NCBI GenBank assembly: GCA_017620475.1 | Contig: JAFZQI010000041.1 | Span: 1 to 64,000, forward strand | Direction of reading: 5' to 3' | Length of the DNA stretch: 64,000 bases | Origin: Clostridiales bacterium | GTDB lineage: Bacteria; Bacillota; Clostridia; Saccharofermentanales; Saccharofermentanaceae | Shown here: in pieces, positions 9,456-16,993 of the stretch | How the letters are laid out: each line of letters begins with the position of its first letter | How positions within the stretch are numbered: position 1 is the first letter of the stretch | Translations under genes and position numbers: made by a program | The notes under the pieces: generated by a model | Databases searched by the model: none | What the model was told of the DNA's origin: nothing | Seen by the model: only the letters and a program-made list of their open reading frames with translations

Positions 9456-10867
9456 TATTTGTTAAGTACTTCCTTATCATCCTTCCCATACTCGCCCTGG
9501 CTCCTATGGAAGTGTACTTCATCGACGCCGTACTGAAGTACCGTTTCAAAAACAGGAAACTCGCGTATGTCGTGGCAGCGGTCCTTTCCGTCGTTACCGC
9601 AGCGGTCACTCTGGCCGTCTGCCTGGACGAAAACGGCCATATTGCCATGACGATTTCGTACGATATTGTCTCCATTGTTTCTTCGCTCTTTATACTGGTG
9701 CTGATACTTCTGAACATGAAGGAAAAACTATGGAAAAAACTTGTCGTGTTCTTCCTGACGGACATGATGCTCGATACGCTCTATGTTATCTTGTCGAGCT
9801 TTCGGGAGATGCTTTTTATTTCTCTTGCACCCGAAAGTACTGTTGGCAAAATCGTCCTTAATATCCTTATGGAGATCTTTGTAATCGCGTTCGAACTCGG
9901 GCTCTTCATTCTGATCGACAAGTTCCGGAGTAAGCACGATAATATTCCTCTTCCTATCCCTTTTCTTCTGGCACTCTTTTTCGTGGTGGAACTTTTCGAA
10001 TTCTTCTTCGCCCTTCAGACCACAGAGTACAGTGCAGACTATCAGGAATACTCCGAGCTCATAGACTTCTCCCGACTCGATGTTTCACAGAAGGCAACCC
10101 TGGTCTTTACAGCGCTTATCGGCCTTCTGGCCATCATCATCCTTTTCTACGTACGGGCCACAAAAAAGGAGAGAGACGCACTTTTCGAAATGAACCGCGT
10201 CAATGAAGAACTGGTCGCATCGCAGACCCGGTATTACGAAGCCACGGTCAAGGCCGATACCGAGATCCGCTCGATCCGGCATGACATGAAGAACAATATC
10301 CAGGTCCTGAAGATCCTTCTGGGAAATAAGGAATACGACCAGATGGGTGATTACTTAAGTGAGATGACGGAGAATCTGAAAACAACAGAGATCTCGGCGC
10401 ATACGGGCGATGTAATCGCCGATGCCATCATTTCTTCCAAGCGCGCCGAGGCGGAAGCACACGGTATTTCTCTTGTGGAAAACGGCGTGATCTCCGGTAT
10501 TTCCATCACCCCTCAGGATATGTGCAAGATGCTTTCTAATCTTCTGGATAATGCGATCGAGGCCGCATCCGATGTGCGTCTTCGAAATCTCGATCCCACT
10601 TTCCGCAAGATCATCCTGGAGTTTAGAAAGACCGACAAGTTCTTCCTGATCAGCGTCACGAACCCCTGCGCCGAAGAGGTGAAGATCGAGGACGGCATGG
10701 TCAAAACAAGCAAAGAAGATTTCCGAAACCACGGCTTCGGACTTAAGAACATACGAAGCGCGGCCGAAAACTACGATGGCGAATTCACCATTTCCTGCGA
10801 AGAGAAACCCTACGGGTTCGAATTCCGCGCGGATATCATGTTCCCGATCATTCCATCACAGGCATAA
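9452..10867 (+). CDS. AgrC-like sensor histidine kinase (GHKL type)
   Basis: About six or seven hydrophobic segments fill residues 1-235. A coiled-coil-like stretch follows, then the phospho-acceptor His277 in RHDMKNNIQVLK, which is the AgrC/ComD-type box. The ATPase region has MLSNLLDNAIEAA (N box) and NHGFGLKNIRSAAE (G box), typical of the GHKL HATPase_c_5 group. The membrane domain resembles peptide-pheromone receptors in organisation, so a peptide ligand is a reasonable guess but not shown. No pheromone precursor was recognised nearby. The cognate regulator overlaps by four bases upstream. Confidence 0.9.
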   Translation: MIFVKYFLIILPILALAPMEVYFIDAVLKYRFKNRKLAYVVAAVLSVVTAAVTLAVCLDENGHIAMTISYDIVSIVSSLFILVLILLNMKEKLWKKLVVFFLTDMMLDTLYVILSSFREMLFISLAPESTVGKIVLNILMEIFVIAFELGLFILIDKFRSKHDNIPLPIPFLLALFFVVELFEFFFALQTTEYSADYQEYSELIDFSRLDVSQKATLVFTALIGLLAIIILFYVRATKKERDALFEMNRVNEELVASQTRYYEATVKADTEIRSIRHDMKNNIQVLKILLGNKEYDQMGDYLSEMTENLKTTEISAHTGDVIADAIISSKRAEAEAHGISLVENGVISGISITPQDMCKMLSNLLDNAIEAASDVRLRNLDPTFRKIILEFRKTDKFFLISVTNPCAEEVKIEDGMVKTSKEDFRNHGFGLKNIRSAAENYDGEFTISCEEKPYGFEFRADIMFPIIPSQA

Positions 10868-10875
10868 TTTCCCTG

Positions 10876-10920
10876 TTGACAAAATATGTAATGTGTTACA
10901 TAATATCGGTAACATGTTAC
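10876..10920 (+). promoter_or_regulatory. MarR promoter with two palindromic operators
   Basis: TTGACA at 10876-10881 and CATAAT at 10899-10904 are separated by 17 bases, a good sigma-A promoter. An inverted repeat TATGTAA-TGTG-TTACATA (10885-10902) fills the spacer and overlaps the -10 box. A perfect 12-base palindrome GTAACATGTTAC (10909-10920) covers the start site. They share the half-site TGTTACAT. The arrangement predicts autorepression by the MarR protein encoded just downstream. Confidence 0.8.
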
Positions 10921-10961
10921 ATATCGGCCGTACTATGCATACATGACAGAAAGGAAAACCT

Positions 10962-11447
10962 ATGGATTATAACGACATCTCTGCCAACCCACTCGTCGCT
11001 TTTCCCGATATGCCTCCGGGACAATTCCTCCTCGGGATCCTCAGTGCCTTTGACAACCGCTTTCAGGCGGTCGCTGACGGATTCTTCAAGGAGATCACCT
11101 GGAAGCAGTTCTTCGCGATCATCTGCCTTCGGGTCCTTGAGGAGCCTCCGACGATCAATGAACTTTCGGAGATTATGGGAAGTTCCCATCAGAATGTCAA
11201 GCAGATCCTCCTGAAGCTGGAGAAGAAGGGCTTTATCGAGATCTTCCCGGACGAGAAGGACCGGAGGAAGCAGCGGATCCGTATCAGCAAGAAGGGGCAG
11301 AAGTTCTGCGACAGCCACGATCCGGAGAGTATCCGCCTGATGGGTCAGCTCTTCTCCGGGATCTCGGATGCGGAGTTTGAGACAGCGATCGGTGTAATCG
11401 GGAAAATGGAGAAAAACTTAAAAGAGATGCAGAACACGGAGAATTGA
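10962..11447 (+). CDS. MarR family transcriptional regulator
   Basis: A 161-residue winged-helix repressor. The recognition region reads ELSEIMGSSHQNVKQILLKLEKKGFI, and the wing is DEKDRRKQRIRIS, both typical of MarR proteins that release DNA on binding a small phenolic or oxidised ligand. Two palindromes overlap its promoter, so it probably represses itself and the flavodoxin-like and radical SAM genes that follow. The flavodoxin gene starts one base after its stop. GAAAGGAAAACCT precedes the ATG. Confidence 0.92.
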   Translation: MDYNDISANPLVAFPDMPPGQFLLGILSAFDNRFQAVADGFFKEITWKQFFAIICLRVLEEPPTINELSEIMGSSHQNVKQILLKLEKKGFIEIFPDEKDRRKQRIRISKKGQKFCDSHDPESIRLMGQLFSGISDAEFETAIGVIGKMEKNLKEMQNTEN

Positions 11448-11448
11448 C

Positions 11449-11979
11449 ATGAGAAACATTATCGTATACACATCACAAACAGGATTTACCGAGAAGTATA
11501 TGAAGATCCTCGGTGAAAGAATCAATGGAGAAATCATCACACTGAAGGACGCAAAGAAGAAGCCGGACAGTTTTTTTGCCGACGCGGACAGCATCGTCTA
11601 TGCAGGCTGGCTCATGGCCGGAAAAGTCGCCGGATGTGACTGGATGATCAAGCATCTTCCTTCTTTTGCAGGAAAGAAACTGGCGCTCTGCTGCGTAGGC
11701 GGAAGTCCTTCGGATGCACCCGATGTGACCTCTGCCATGGACAAACTCCTTAACGAGGAGAACCGGAAGATCGCGTCGGCGTTTTACATGCCGGGCGGGA
11801 TGAACTATGACAGGATGAGCGGACCTTCCCGTCTCGCCATGAAGGCCTTCGCCTCCATGCTGAAAAAGAGAAAGAACCAGACCGAAGATCAGAAGAAGAT
11901 GGCGGAAATGATCGCCCGGAATTATGATATCTCCGACCCGAAATACCTCGATCCGGTCGTAGCCTTTATCGAAGGCTGA
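11449..11979 (+). CDS. Flavodoxin-like protein
   Basis: The N-terminus IIVYTSQTGFTEKYMKIL has the Thr/Ser-rich FMN phosphate loop of flavodoxins. YAGWLMAGKVAGCDWMI and LALCCVGGSP fit the other two flavin loops. At 176 residues it resembles the flavodoxin-domain proteins related to HemG. It presumably carries electrons through FMN. The neighbouring radical SAM enzyme needs reductive activation, so it could serve that partner (inference). It is translationally close to the MarR gene and under the same promoter. Confidence 0.8.
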   Translation: MRNIIVYTSQTGFTEKYMKILGERINGEIITLKDAKKKPDSFFADADSIVYAGWLMAGKVAGCDWMIKHLPSFAGKKLALCCVGGSPSDAPDVTSAMDKLLNEENRKIASAFYMPGGMNYDRMSGPSRLAMKAFASMLKKRKNQTEDQKKMAEMIARNYDISDPKYLDPVVAFIEG

Positions 11980-12045
11980 TCGCCTCGGGCAGATTCGTTG
12001 CCTTCATCAAAAGTTGACCGCCTCGGGCAGAATAGGGACATGCAC

Positions 12046-13146
12046 ATGAACGAACCATTCGATATTCAAAAGTATATGGCAGGCGGCGTGGAGCGCATCC
12101 TTCGGGATTCGCTTCAGGCCACGAAAGGAAACCTGCGTGCGCAGGCTTTCTTCCTGCGGTTCGCCAAGGCAAGTAAAAAGGCCGCCACGAAACGCTCGGC
12201 GTCCGAAAAAGAAGGTCTTCACGTTCCTGCCTTTCTCATTGCAAGCATTACTTCAAGCTGCAATCTGCACTGCGCGGGATGCTATTCAAGATGTAACGGT
12301 GCCACATCCGACTTCGAGCCCGAAAGCCAGCTTACTTCTTCCGAGTGGGGAAAGATCTTTAAGGAGGCAGAGGATCTGGGGATCAGCTTTATCCTTCTTG
12401 CAGGCGGTGAGCCGCTTCTTCGGAAAGACGTGATCGACGAAGCCGGGAAGCGAAAGAACATCCTCTTCCCGATTTTCACGAACGGGACATTCCTGCGAAA
12501 AGACAATCTTGATTTCTACGAGGTACATAGAAATCTCATCCCCGTAATCAGCCTTGAAGGTGGCCGGGACAAGACGGATTCCCGTCGTGGAAAAGGCGTC
12601 TATGACCGGCTTCTTTCCGCCATGGAAGCCCTTACCGGGAGAAACTTGATCTACGGCGTATCTGTGACCGTGACATCTGAAAATCTTTCGGAAGTCACCT
12701 CGGAAGAATACCTCCGGGATCTTTCTGCGCGGGGCGGTAAACTCGTGATCTATGTCGAGTATGTCCCCGTCACTTCCGAAAGCTCGGGTCTCGCTCTTTC
12801 GGACGATCAGCGCGCGCTGCTGCTTCGGGAGGTGAAGCACATCCGTGCATCGCATCCGGAAATGGTATTTGTCTCCTTCCCCGGCGATGAGAAATCTTCC
12901 GGAGGGTGTCTTGCGGCAGGCCGTGGCTTCTTCCACATCAACTCCCGGGGCGGTGCCGAGCCCTGCCCCTTCTCCCCGTATTCGGACAGAAGCGTCAGAG
13001 ATACCTCGCTGAAAGAAGCGCTGGCCTCTCCGCTTTTCCGTGCCCTTCTGGAGAATGGCGTCCTTATCGAAGAACACACCGGGGGATGCGTGCTTTTCGA
13101 AAAGAAAAAACAGGTCGAAGACCTGCTTGATCGTTCAGAAAAATAA
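12046..13146 (+). CDS. Radical SAM protein with partial SPASM-like C-terminus
   Basis: The iron-sulfur motif is CNLHCAGC (Cys72, Cys76, Cys79), followed by the SAM-binding GGEP (LAGGEPLLRKD) and an IFTNGTFL strand, all standard for radical SAM enzymes. The C-terminus has further cysteines in GGCLAAGR, EPCPFSPYS and TGGCVLFE, reminiscent of a reduced SPASM auxiliary-cluster region. At 366 residues it is a compact family member. AGGG sits eight bases before the ATG at 12046; another ATG lies six bases upstream. The substrate is unknown. The convergent gene 45 bases away encodes a highly repetitive lipoprotein. Confidence 0.88.
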   Translation: MNEPFDIQKYMAGGVERILRDSLQATKGNLRAQAFFLRFAKASKKAATKRSASEKEGLHVPAFLIASITSSCNLHCAGCYSRCNGATSDFEPESQLTSSEWGKIFKEAEDLGISFILLAGGEPLLRKDVIDEAGKRKNILFPIFTNGTFLRKDNLDFYEVHRNLIPVISLEGGRDKTDSRRGKGVYDRLLSAMEALTGRNLIYGVSVTVTSENLSEVTSEEYLRDLSARGGKLVIYVEYVPVTSESSGLALSDDQRALLLREVKHIRASHPEMVFVSFPGDEKSSGGCLAAGRGFFHINSRGGAEPCPFSPYSDRSVRDTSLKEALASPLFRALLENGVLIEEHTGGCVLFEKKKQVEDLLDRSEK

Positions 13147-13191
13147 TTCTCTGCTATTGTCTTTATACCTGCTGCGAAATCGAAGGAGTGA

Positions 13192-13734
13192 TCAGGACCA
13201 GCCGAGGTCGCCTTCCTCAACTTCTTCCCAGTAGGCCTGGCCTGCGCGTTCGTCACCTTCCTCAACCTCTTCCCAGTAGGCCTGACCTGCGCGCTCGTCG
13301 CCTTCTTCAACTTCTTCCCAGTAGGCCTGACCGGCACGCTCGTCACCTTCTTCAACCTCTTCCCAATAGGCCTGACCGGCGCGCTCGTCGCCTTCTTCAA
13401 CTTCTTCCCAGTAGGCCTGGCCGGCGCGTTCGTCGCCTTCTTCATAGCTCTCCTCGAAGCTCTGACCTGCGCGCTCGTCTCCCTCTTCGTAGCTCTCTTC
13501 GAAGCTCTGGCCCGCGCGCTCGTCGCCCTCTTCGTAACTCTCTTCGAAACTCTGGCCCGCGCGCTCGTCGCCCTCTTCCTCAATGGTGGTCGTGGTTTTC
13601 GAGGCCGAGGGTTCCTTTGTTGATTCGGTCTCGTCCTCGTCATCTCCGCAGGCAGTAAAAGCCATACCGAATGCCATGACCGCAGCCAGAAGCAGAGCGA
13701 GCTTACGAGTCTTAGATGAACTAAACTTTTTCAT
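13192..13734 (-). CDS. Lipoprotein with eight 15-residue repeats
   Basis: A lipoprotein signal (FTACG lipobox near residue 29) and a short acidic/Thr-rich linker lead into eight tandem 15-residue units: three EEGDERAGQSFEESY followed by five EEGDERAGQAYWEEV. The tail is EEGDLGWS. There is no other domain, so the protein is essentially an anchored repeat rod of 180 residues. The repeat copies differ at several synonymous bases yet are identical in amino acids, which argues for selection on the peptide. The adjacent upstream gene contains one related unit, GDSRAGQSFEES. I do not recognise the family. Low complexity, acidity and regular aromatics suggest binding or display, or a substrate for modification (speculation). 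Confidence 0.85.
   Translation of the reverse strand: MKKFSSSKTRKLALLLAAVMAFGMAFTACGDDEDETESTKEPSASKTTTTIEEEGDERAGQSFEESYEEGDERAGQSFEESYEEGDERAGQSFEESYEEGDERAGQAYWEEVEEGDERAGQAYWEEVEEGDERAGQAYWEEVEEGDERAGQAYWEEVEEGDERAGQAYWEEVEEGDLGWS
13219..13578. repeat. Eight 45-bp tandem repeats within a coding region
   Basis: The repeats encode the 15-residue units of the lipoprotein. Two subtypes exist: three copies at 13444-13578 and five at 13219-13443. Copies are about 90% identical, with changes at synonymous third positions such as CAACTT/CAACCT and GCCTGG/GCCTGA. Copy number may vary between strains by recombination. Confidence 0.9.
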
Positions 13735-13752
13735 ACTGTATTTCCCTCCTGA

Positions 13753-15078
13753 TTATTTCCACAACTCGTACTGCATAGCGATATGCGGTACATCGTCATA
13801 CACATTCAGGAAGATCACAAAAGACCCCTCCCCGGTGTCGAACTTATACCCGTATCCGTTTTCAAAAAGATCGATATCGGAACCGGTGTTGGGATCTTTT
13901 CGGTAATCATACGCGCCGTATTTCTCGATGTACGGATCAAGGAATCTCTCCAAATCGTCACCCTCGAATTCGTAGCGTACGGCCGCCAGTGTCGTATCAT
14001 TAAAGAACAGCGTATACCAGTGACCATTATAATAGTAATCACAGTAACCGCTGAATCGGTCGTCCCAGGTCCAGGCATCGAGAAGCGGAAGATCTCCTCC
14101 GAGCTTTCCATTGACATAAGTGTAGTCACAACCCAGATAGAATATATCCATGAAGAATATGTTGTCAACGACAGTCATGGCGTTATCATCCCGGTAGTTA
14201 CTTGTAGCAGCGGGAGCACTGGCCAGAGCCGAATCATCCACTTCATCCTCCGGCGCCCTGTCATTGCCTAAGTCCTCCGGCGCTAAAGTCTCGACCTTGT
14301 ACGTCGGATACTCATACTGCATCGCGATATGCGGAAGACCATCGTAGACGTTCAGGAAAACGACTAAAGTACTGTAGTCGGCATTCATCACATATCCGTA
14401 GCCGTTCTCTTCATGATCGATATCGGCGCCGGTGTTCGGATCCTTGCGGTAACCATACGCGCCGAATCTGTCGGTATATATACTTAGGAACTTCTCTACA
14501 TCGTCGCCCTCGATCTCGTAACGGACCGCAGTCAGGTTTTCTCCGGAGAAGAAGAAAGTGTACCAGGTTCCCCGGTAACAGTAGTTGCAGTATCCCGTGT
14601 ATCGGTTATCCCATTCCCATTTATCGAGAAGAGGAAGATCCCCGCCGAAGAATTTATTGGCGAAATCGTAGGGCATGCCCAGGATCGAATCGTCCATGTA
14701 GAAGACTCCGTTTACGACGCGAAGCGTATTGTCATCTGCGATCCACTCCGTATCGCCCTGTTCCCAGATGATCTCATCCGGAGCGCGGTCACCGGCTTCG
14801 CGGCTCTCTTCGAAGCTCTGCCCCGCACGGCTGTCACCTTCCTCCTCATGAGTCGTGCCCCAGATACTGTCATACTCTTCGGTATCCGCCGCGGACTTTG
14901 TCGTTTCTTTCTTTTGGGTGTCACCAACCTCATGGCTTTTCGTCTCCGGCCAGAAGGTCTCGCCATTGGTTGTCTCAGTTGTGGTTTCTTTCTTACTGCA
15001 GGATGCCATTCCGAATGTCATGACACACGCCGCCAGTAAAGCCATGGTACGTGAAATCGTCCATTTGCTCTTTTTCAT
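13753..15078 (-). CDS. Lipoprotein with two tandem copies of an unknown domain
   Basis: The signal peptide ends in GMASC. Residues 25-110 are a low-complexity linker containing EEEGDSRAGQSFEES, the same motif that is repeated eight times in the next gene. Two homologous domains of about 125 residues follow (roughly 112-250 and 300-441). Each has VVNxxFxMD, GGDLPLLDxWxWDxR, GYCxYxYxGxWYTxFF, YRKDPNTGxDID and FLNVYDxxPHIAMQYE. The domain family is not one I recognise. The stop is 18 bases before the repeat lipoprotein's start, so the two are probably one transcript. Confidence 0.8.
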   Translation of the reverse strand: MKKSKWTISRTMALLAACVMTFGMASCSKKETTTETTNGETFWPETKSHEVGDTQKKETTKSAADTEEYDSIWGTTHEEEGDSRAGQSFEESREAGDRAPDEIIWEQGDTEWIADDNTLRVVNGVFYMDDSILGMPYDFANKFFGGDLPLLDKWEWDNRYTGYCNYCYRGTWYTFFFSGENLTAVRYEIEGDDVEKFLSIYTDRFGAYGYRKDPNTGADIDHEENGYGYVMNADYSTLVVFLNVYDGLPHIAMQYEYPTYKVETLAPEDLGNDRAPEDEVDDSALASAPAATSNYRDDNAMTVVDNIFFMDIFYLGCDYTYVNGKLGGDLPLLDAWTWDDRFSGYCDYYYNGHWYTLFFNDTTLAAVRYEFEGDDLERFLDPYIEKYGAYDYRKDPNTGSDIDLFENGYGYKFDTGEGSFVIFLNVYDDVPHIAMQYELWK

Positions 15079-15174
15079 CTCTTCATTTCCTGCCCTTTTC
15101 CCTTATTTCCCCGTAAGGGATTATATCAAAAATTCATGATATTGAACAGGATTATTCAATAAACAGGATGATTC

Positions 15175-16428
15175 TCAGAAATTATCCTCATAGGACCAGC
15201 CGGAACACTCTCTATGCTGTATGCATTCCCGCAGATCGTCGATGGTAGCAAGATCATCCACCCAATCCGCTAAAGACCAGACATCGTGTGCCGTATCTTC
15301 ACATGATGCAGTCTGTATTTCTCCGCCTTCGTAGATTCCGCTGAGGCCGACATACCAGTATACGCTCCGGCTTACCGGGTCAGTCTGGTTCTGATCCGTG
15401 ACATCCAGTTTATAAATCACATATACCCGGTTCATGGATTTATTGTAAGAAACCGCTAATGCCAGACCGGCATATTCCACTTTATCCACGACTACACCTT
15501 TTGCTTTTGATCCGGTATGGATACCGGCAATGTAAAGCCATTCCTCGCCTGCCTTTTGGAATTCCCGTTCCATGGCCGGTGTGATCTGATCCATTGATGT
15601 GACAAGAGAATAATCCGCATCCTCTTCTCCTTCAAATGGCTGAACAAGCGAATAATCGATTCCGTTTTCCACCACACTGTACATTTGCTCTGCATGACGG
15701 AGCAAGTGATCCAGATCCTTGCATCCCCGGGCCGTCCAGTTGTCGAAACACTGTAGATACCACATACTCATCGAGTTTATGGGGGCAACCGTTCCATCCT
15801 GATACACATTCGGGAAACCGTACATCCAGAAGAACTGCCGCTTTACGGGTGTGTCTCCGGTGTTATCGGTCACCTGAACCTGATAGACCATCTGAACCAT
15901 ATCCTGTTCCGTATCGGTATCTCCTGTATAGACGCTGATCTGCCGAAGCATACCTAGACAATACATACCATCGATCACTACGTCATCCGGATAACCGTCA
16001 CCTTCGATCCTGATGAAATCTCTCGCATGCTGGTCCATGAATTCAAATTGCTGATCGGTCACCTGACTAAGTGAATTGATCGATTTACGTGATTCCGCTG
16101 ACTCCGTCGTCGGATCCGTCGATTCCGTCTCTTCCGATTCGGTTTCTTCTGATGTTATTTCCGGTTTTTTGTTTTCTTCGGTTTCTTTGGAAAAAGCACC
16201 GGTCTTTGCCAGCACCGCTAACGTGACCGCGCCGGCCAGGAGTAAAACGGCGGCTGAACCAATCAGGATCTTCGTGCCTCTATGATTCTTCACTGAAGCT
16301 TTTTCCGGTTCTTCCGAATGCAGCTCCGCATCCGACGGATCAGATGCTTCCGGCCGTTTCAGTGCTACGGTTTCCGGCGACAAAATAGGCGCCTGCGATA
16401 ACTTTCCATTAGGGTCTTTCTCATCCAT
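15175..16428 (-). CDS. Membrane-anchored protein of unknown function
   Basis: About 417 residues. A cytoplasmic stretch of some 50 residues leads to one transmembrane helix (ILIGSAAVLLLAGAVTLAVL), a Thr/Ser/Glu-rich linker and an extracellular region to the end. The ectodomain appears to contain two similar halves: each has an opening like QVTDQQFEFMDQ or QITPAMEREFQ, then a DG or VD core strand and a VTDxTGDTPVKRQFFWMYG or VTDQNQTDPVSRSVYWYVG segment. The start is set at 16428, where GAGAGGGAC is nine bases upstream. It is divergent from the BlaI/BlaR1 operon but has no obvious link to it. Confidence 0.7.
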   Translation of the reverse strand: MDEKDPNGKLSQAPILSPETVALKRPEASDPSDAELHSEEPEKASVKNHRGTKILIGSAAVLLLAGAVTLAVLAKTGAFSKETEENKKPEITSEETESEETESTDPTTESAESRKSINSLSQVTDQQFEFMDQHARDFIRIEGDGYPDDVVIDGMYCLGMLRQISVYTGDTDTEQDMVQMVYQVQVTDNTGDTPVKRQFFWMYGFPNVYQDGTVAPINSMSMWYLQCFDNWTARGCKDLDHLLRHAEQMYSVVENGIDYSLVQPFEGEEDADYSLVTSMDQITPAMEREFQKAGEEWLYIAGIHTGSKAKGVVVDKVEYAGLALAVSYNKSMNRVYVIYKLDVTDQNQTDPVSRSVYWYVGLSGIYEGGEIQTASCEDTAHDVWSLADWVDDLATIDDLRECIQHRECSGWSYEDNF

Positions 16429-16562
16429 GATCATGTCCCTCTCTTGTTGCAGCCTATAACTTTTCCCCAATTAGATTATAGTATCCGGGCCATAGGAGGA
16501 ATCATACAGAATTGTCACTTAACCCGGTCCTTTTCGCGAATTTAAAAATTCTCAAAAAGCAG

Positions 16563-16617
16563 GTTGACATATGTAAACCCACGGGTCTATAATGACGATA
16601 GGTTGACTTAAGTAAAC
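16563..16617 (+). promoter_or_regulatory. BlaI-type promoter with twin operators
   Basis: TTGACA (16564-16569) and TATAAT (16588-16593), 18 bases apart, form a strong promoter. Two copies of the dyad GTTGAC-N4-GTAAAC lie at 16563-16578 and 16602-16617. The first covers the -35 box and the second the start site. The centres are 39 bases apart, close to four helical turns. Operators of the BlaI/MecI family have this general form, so the encoded repressor probably binds both. Confidence 0.85.
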
Positions 16618-16629
16618 GTGGAGGTATTC

Positions 16630-16992
16630 ATGGTCAAGCTTGCTGACGCGGAATGGAATATTATGAACCTTTTATGGGATAAAGGTCCTCTTACGACGAT
16701 GGAGATCATTCGTGAGATGGAGGATTCCATAGGCTGGAGCAAGTCCACTACAATGACGCTTCTTCGAAGAATGAACAGCAAGGGCAGCATACATTTTCAG
16801 ACTGACAACAAAACCAAGAAGTATTATCCGAGCCTCGAGCGAAATGAGGCAGAGGTTGAAGAGACACGGTTTTTCCTGAACAAGCACTTTAACGGAAAAA
16901 TCGGAACCATGGTGAGTAATCTGATAAGCCAGGAAGCTCTCTCTAAAGAGGAGATAGAAGAGCTTTACAACATTCTTCGAGAGGGCAAATGA
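16630..16992 (+). CDS. BlaI/MecI family transcriptional repressor
   Basis: A 120-residue penicillinase-repressor family protein. The winged helix reads LADAEWNIMNLLWDKGPLTTMEIIREM, then SKSTTMTLLRRMNSKG. The C-terminal dimerisation helix is rich in acidic residues and ends in EEIEELYNILREGK. Members are cleaved or released when the partner BlaR1-like protease is activated. GGAGG six bases before the ATG at 16630 fixes the start over the GTG upstream. The twin operators at 16563-16617 predict autoregulation. The BlaR1-like gene follows one base after the stop. Confidence 0.93.
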   Translation: MVKLADAEWNIMNLLWDKGPLTTMEIIREMEDSIGWSKSTTMTLLRRMNSKGSIHFQTDNKTKKYYPSLERNEAEVEETRFFLNKHFNGKIGTMVSNLISQEALSKEEIEELYNILREGK

Positions 16993-16993
16993 A

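Noticed and set aside
13219..13578. Regular repeats that might suggest a CRISPR array
   Set aside because: The period is 45 bases with no unique spacers, the units are translated in frame with synonymous variation, and no cas gene is near.
12807..13658. Arg/Pro/Ser-rich open frames on both strands over the repeat gene
   Set aside because: They are other-frame readings of the 45-bp repeats and of the radical SAM gene. Only the minus-strand frame with a lipoprotein signal makes sense.
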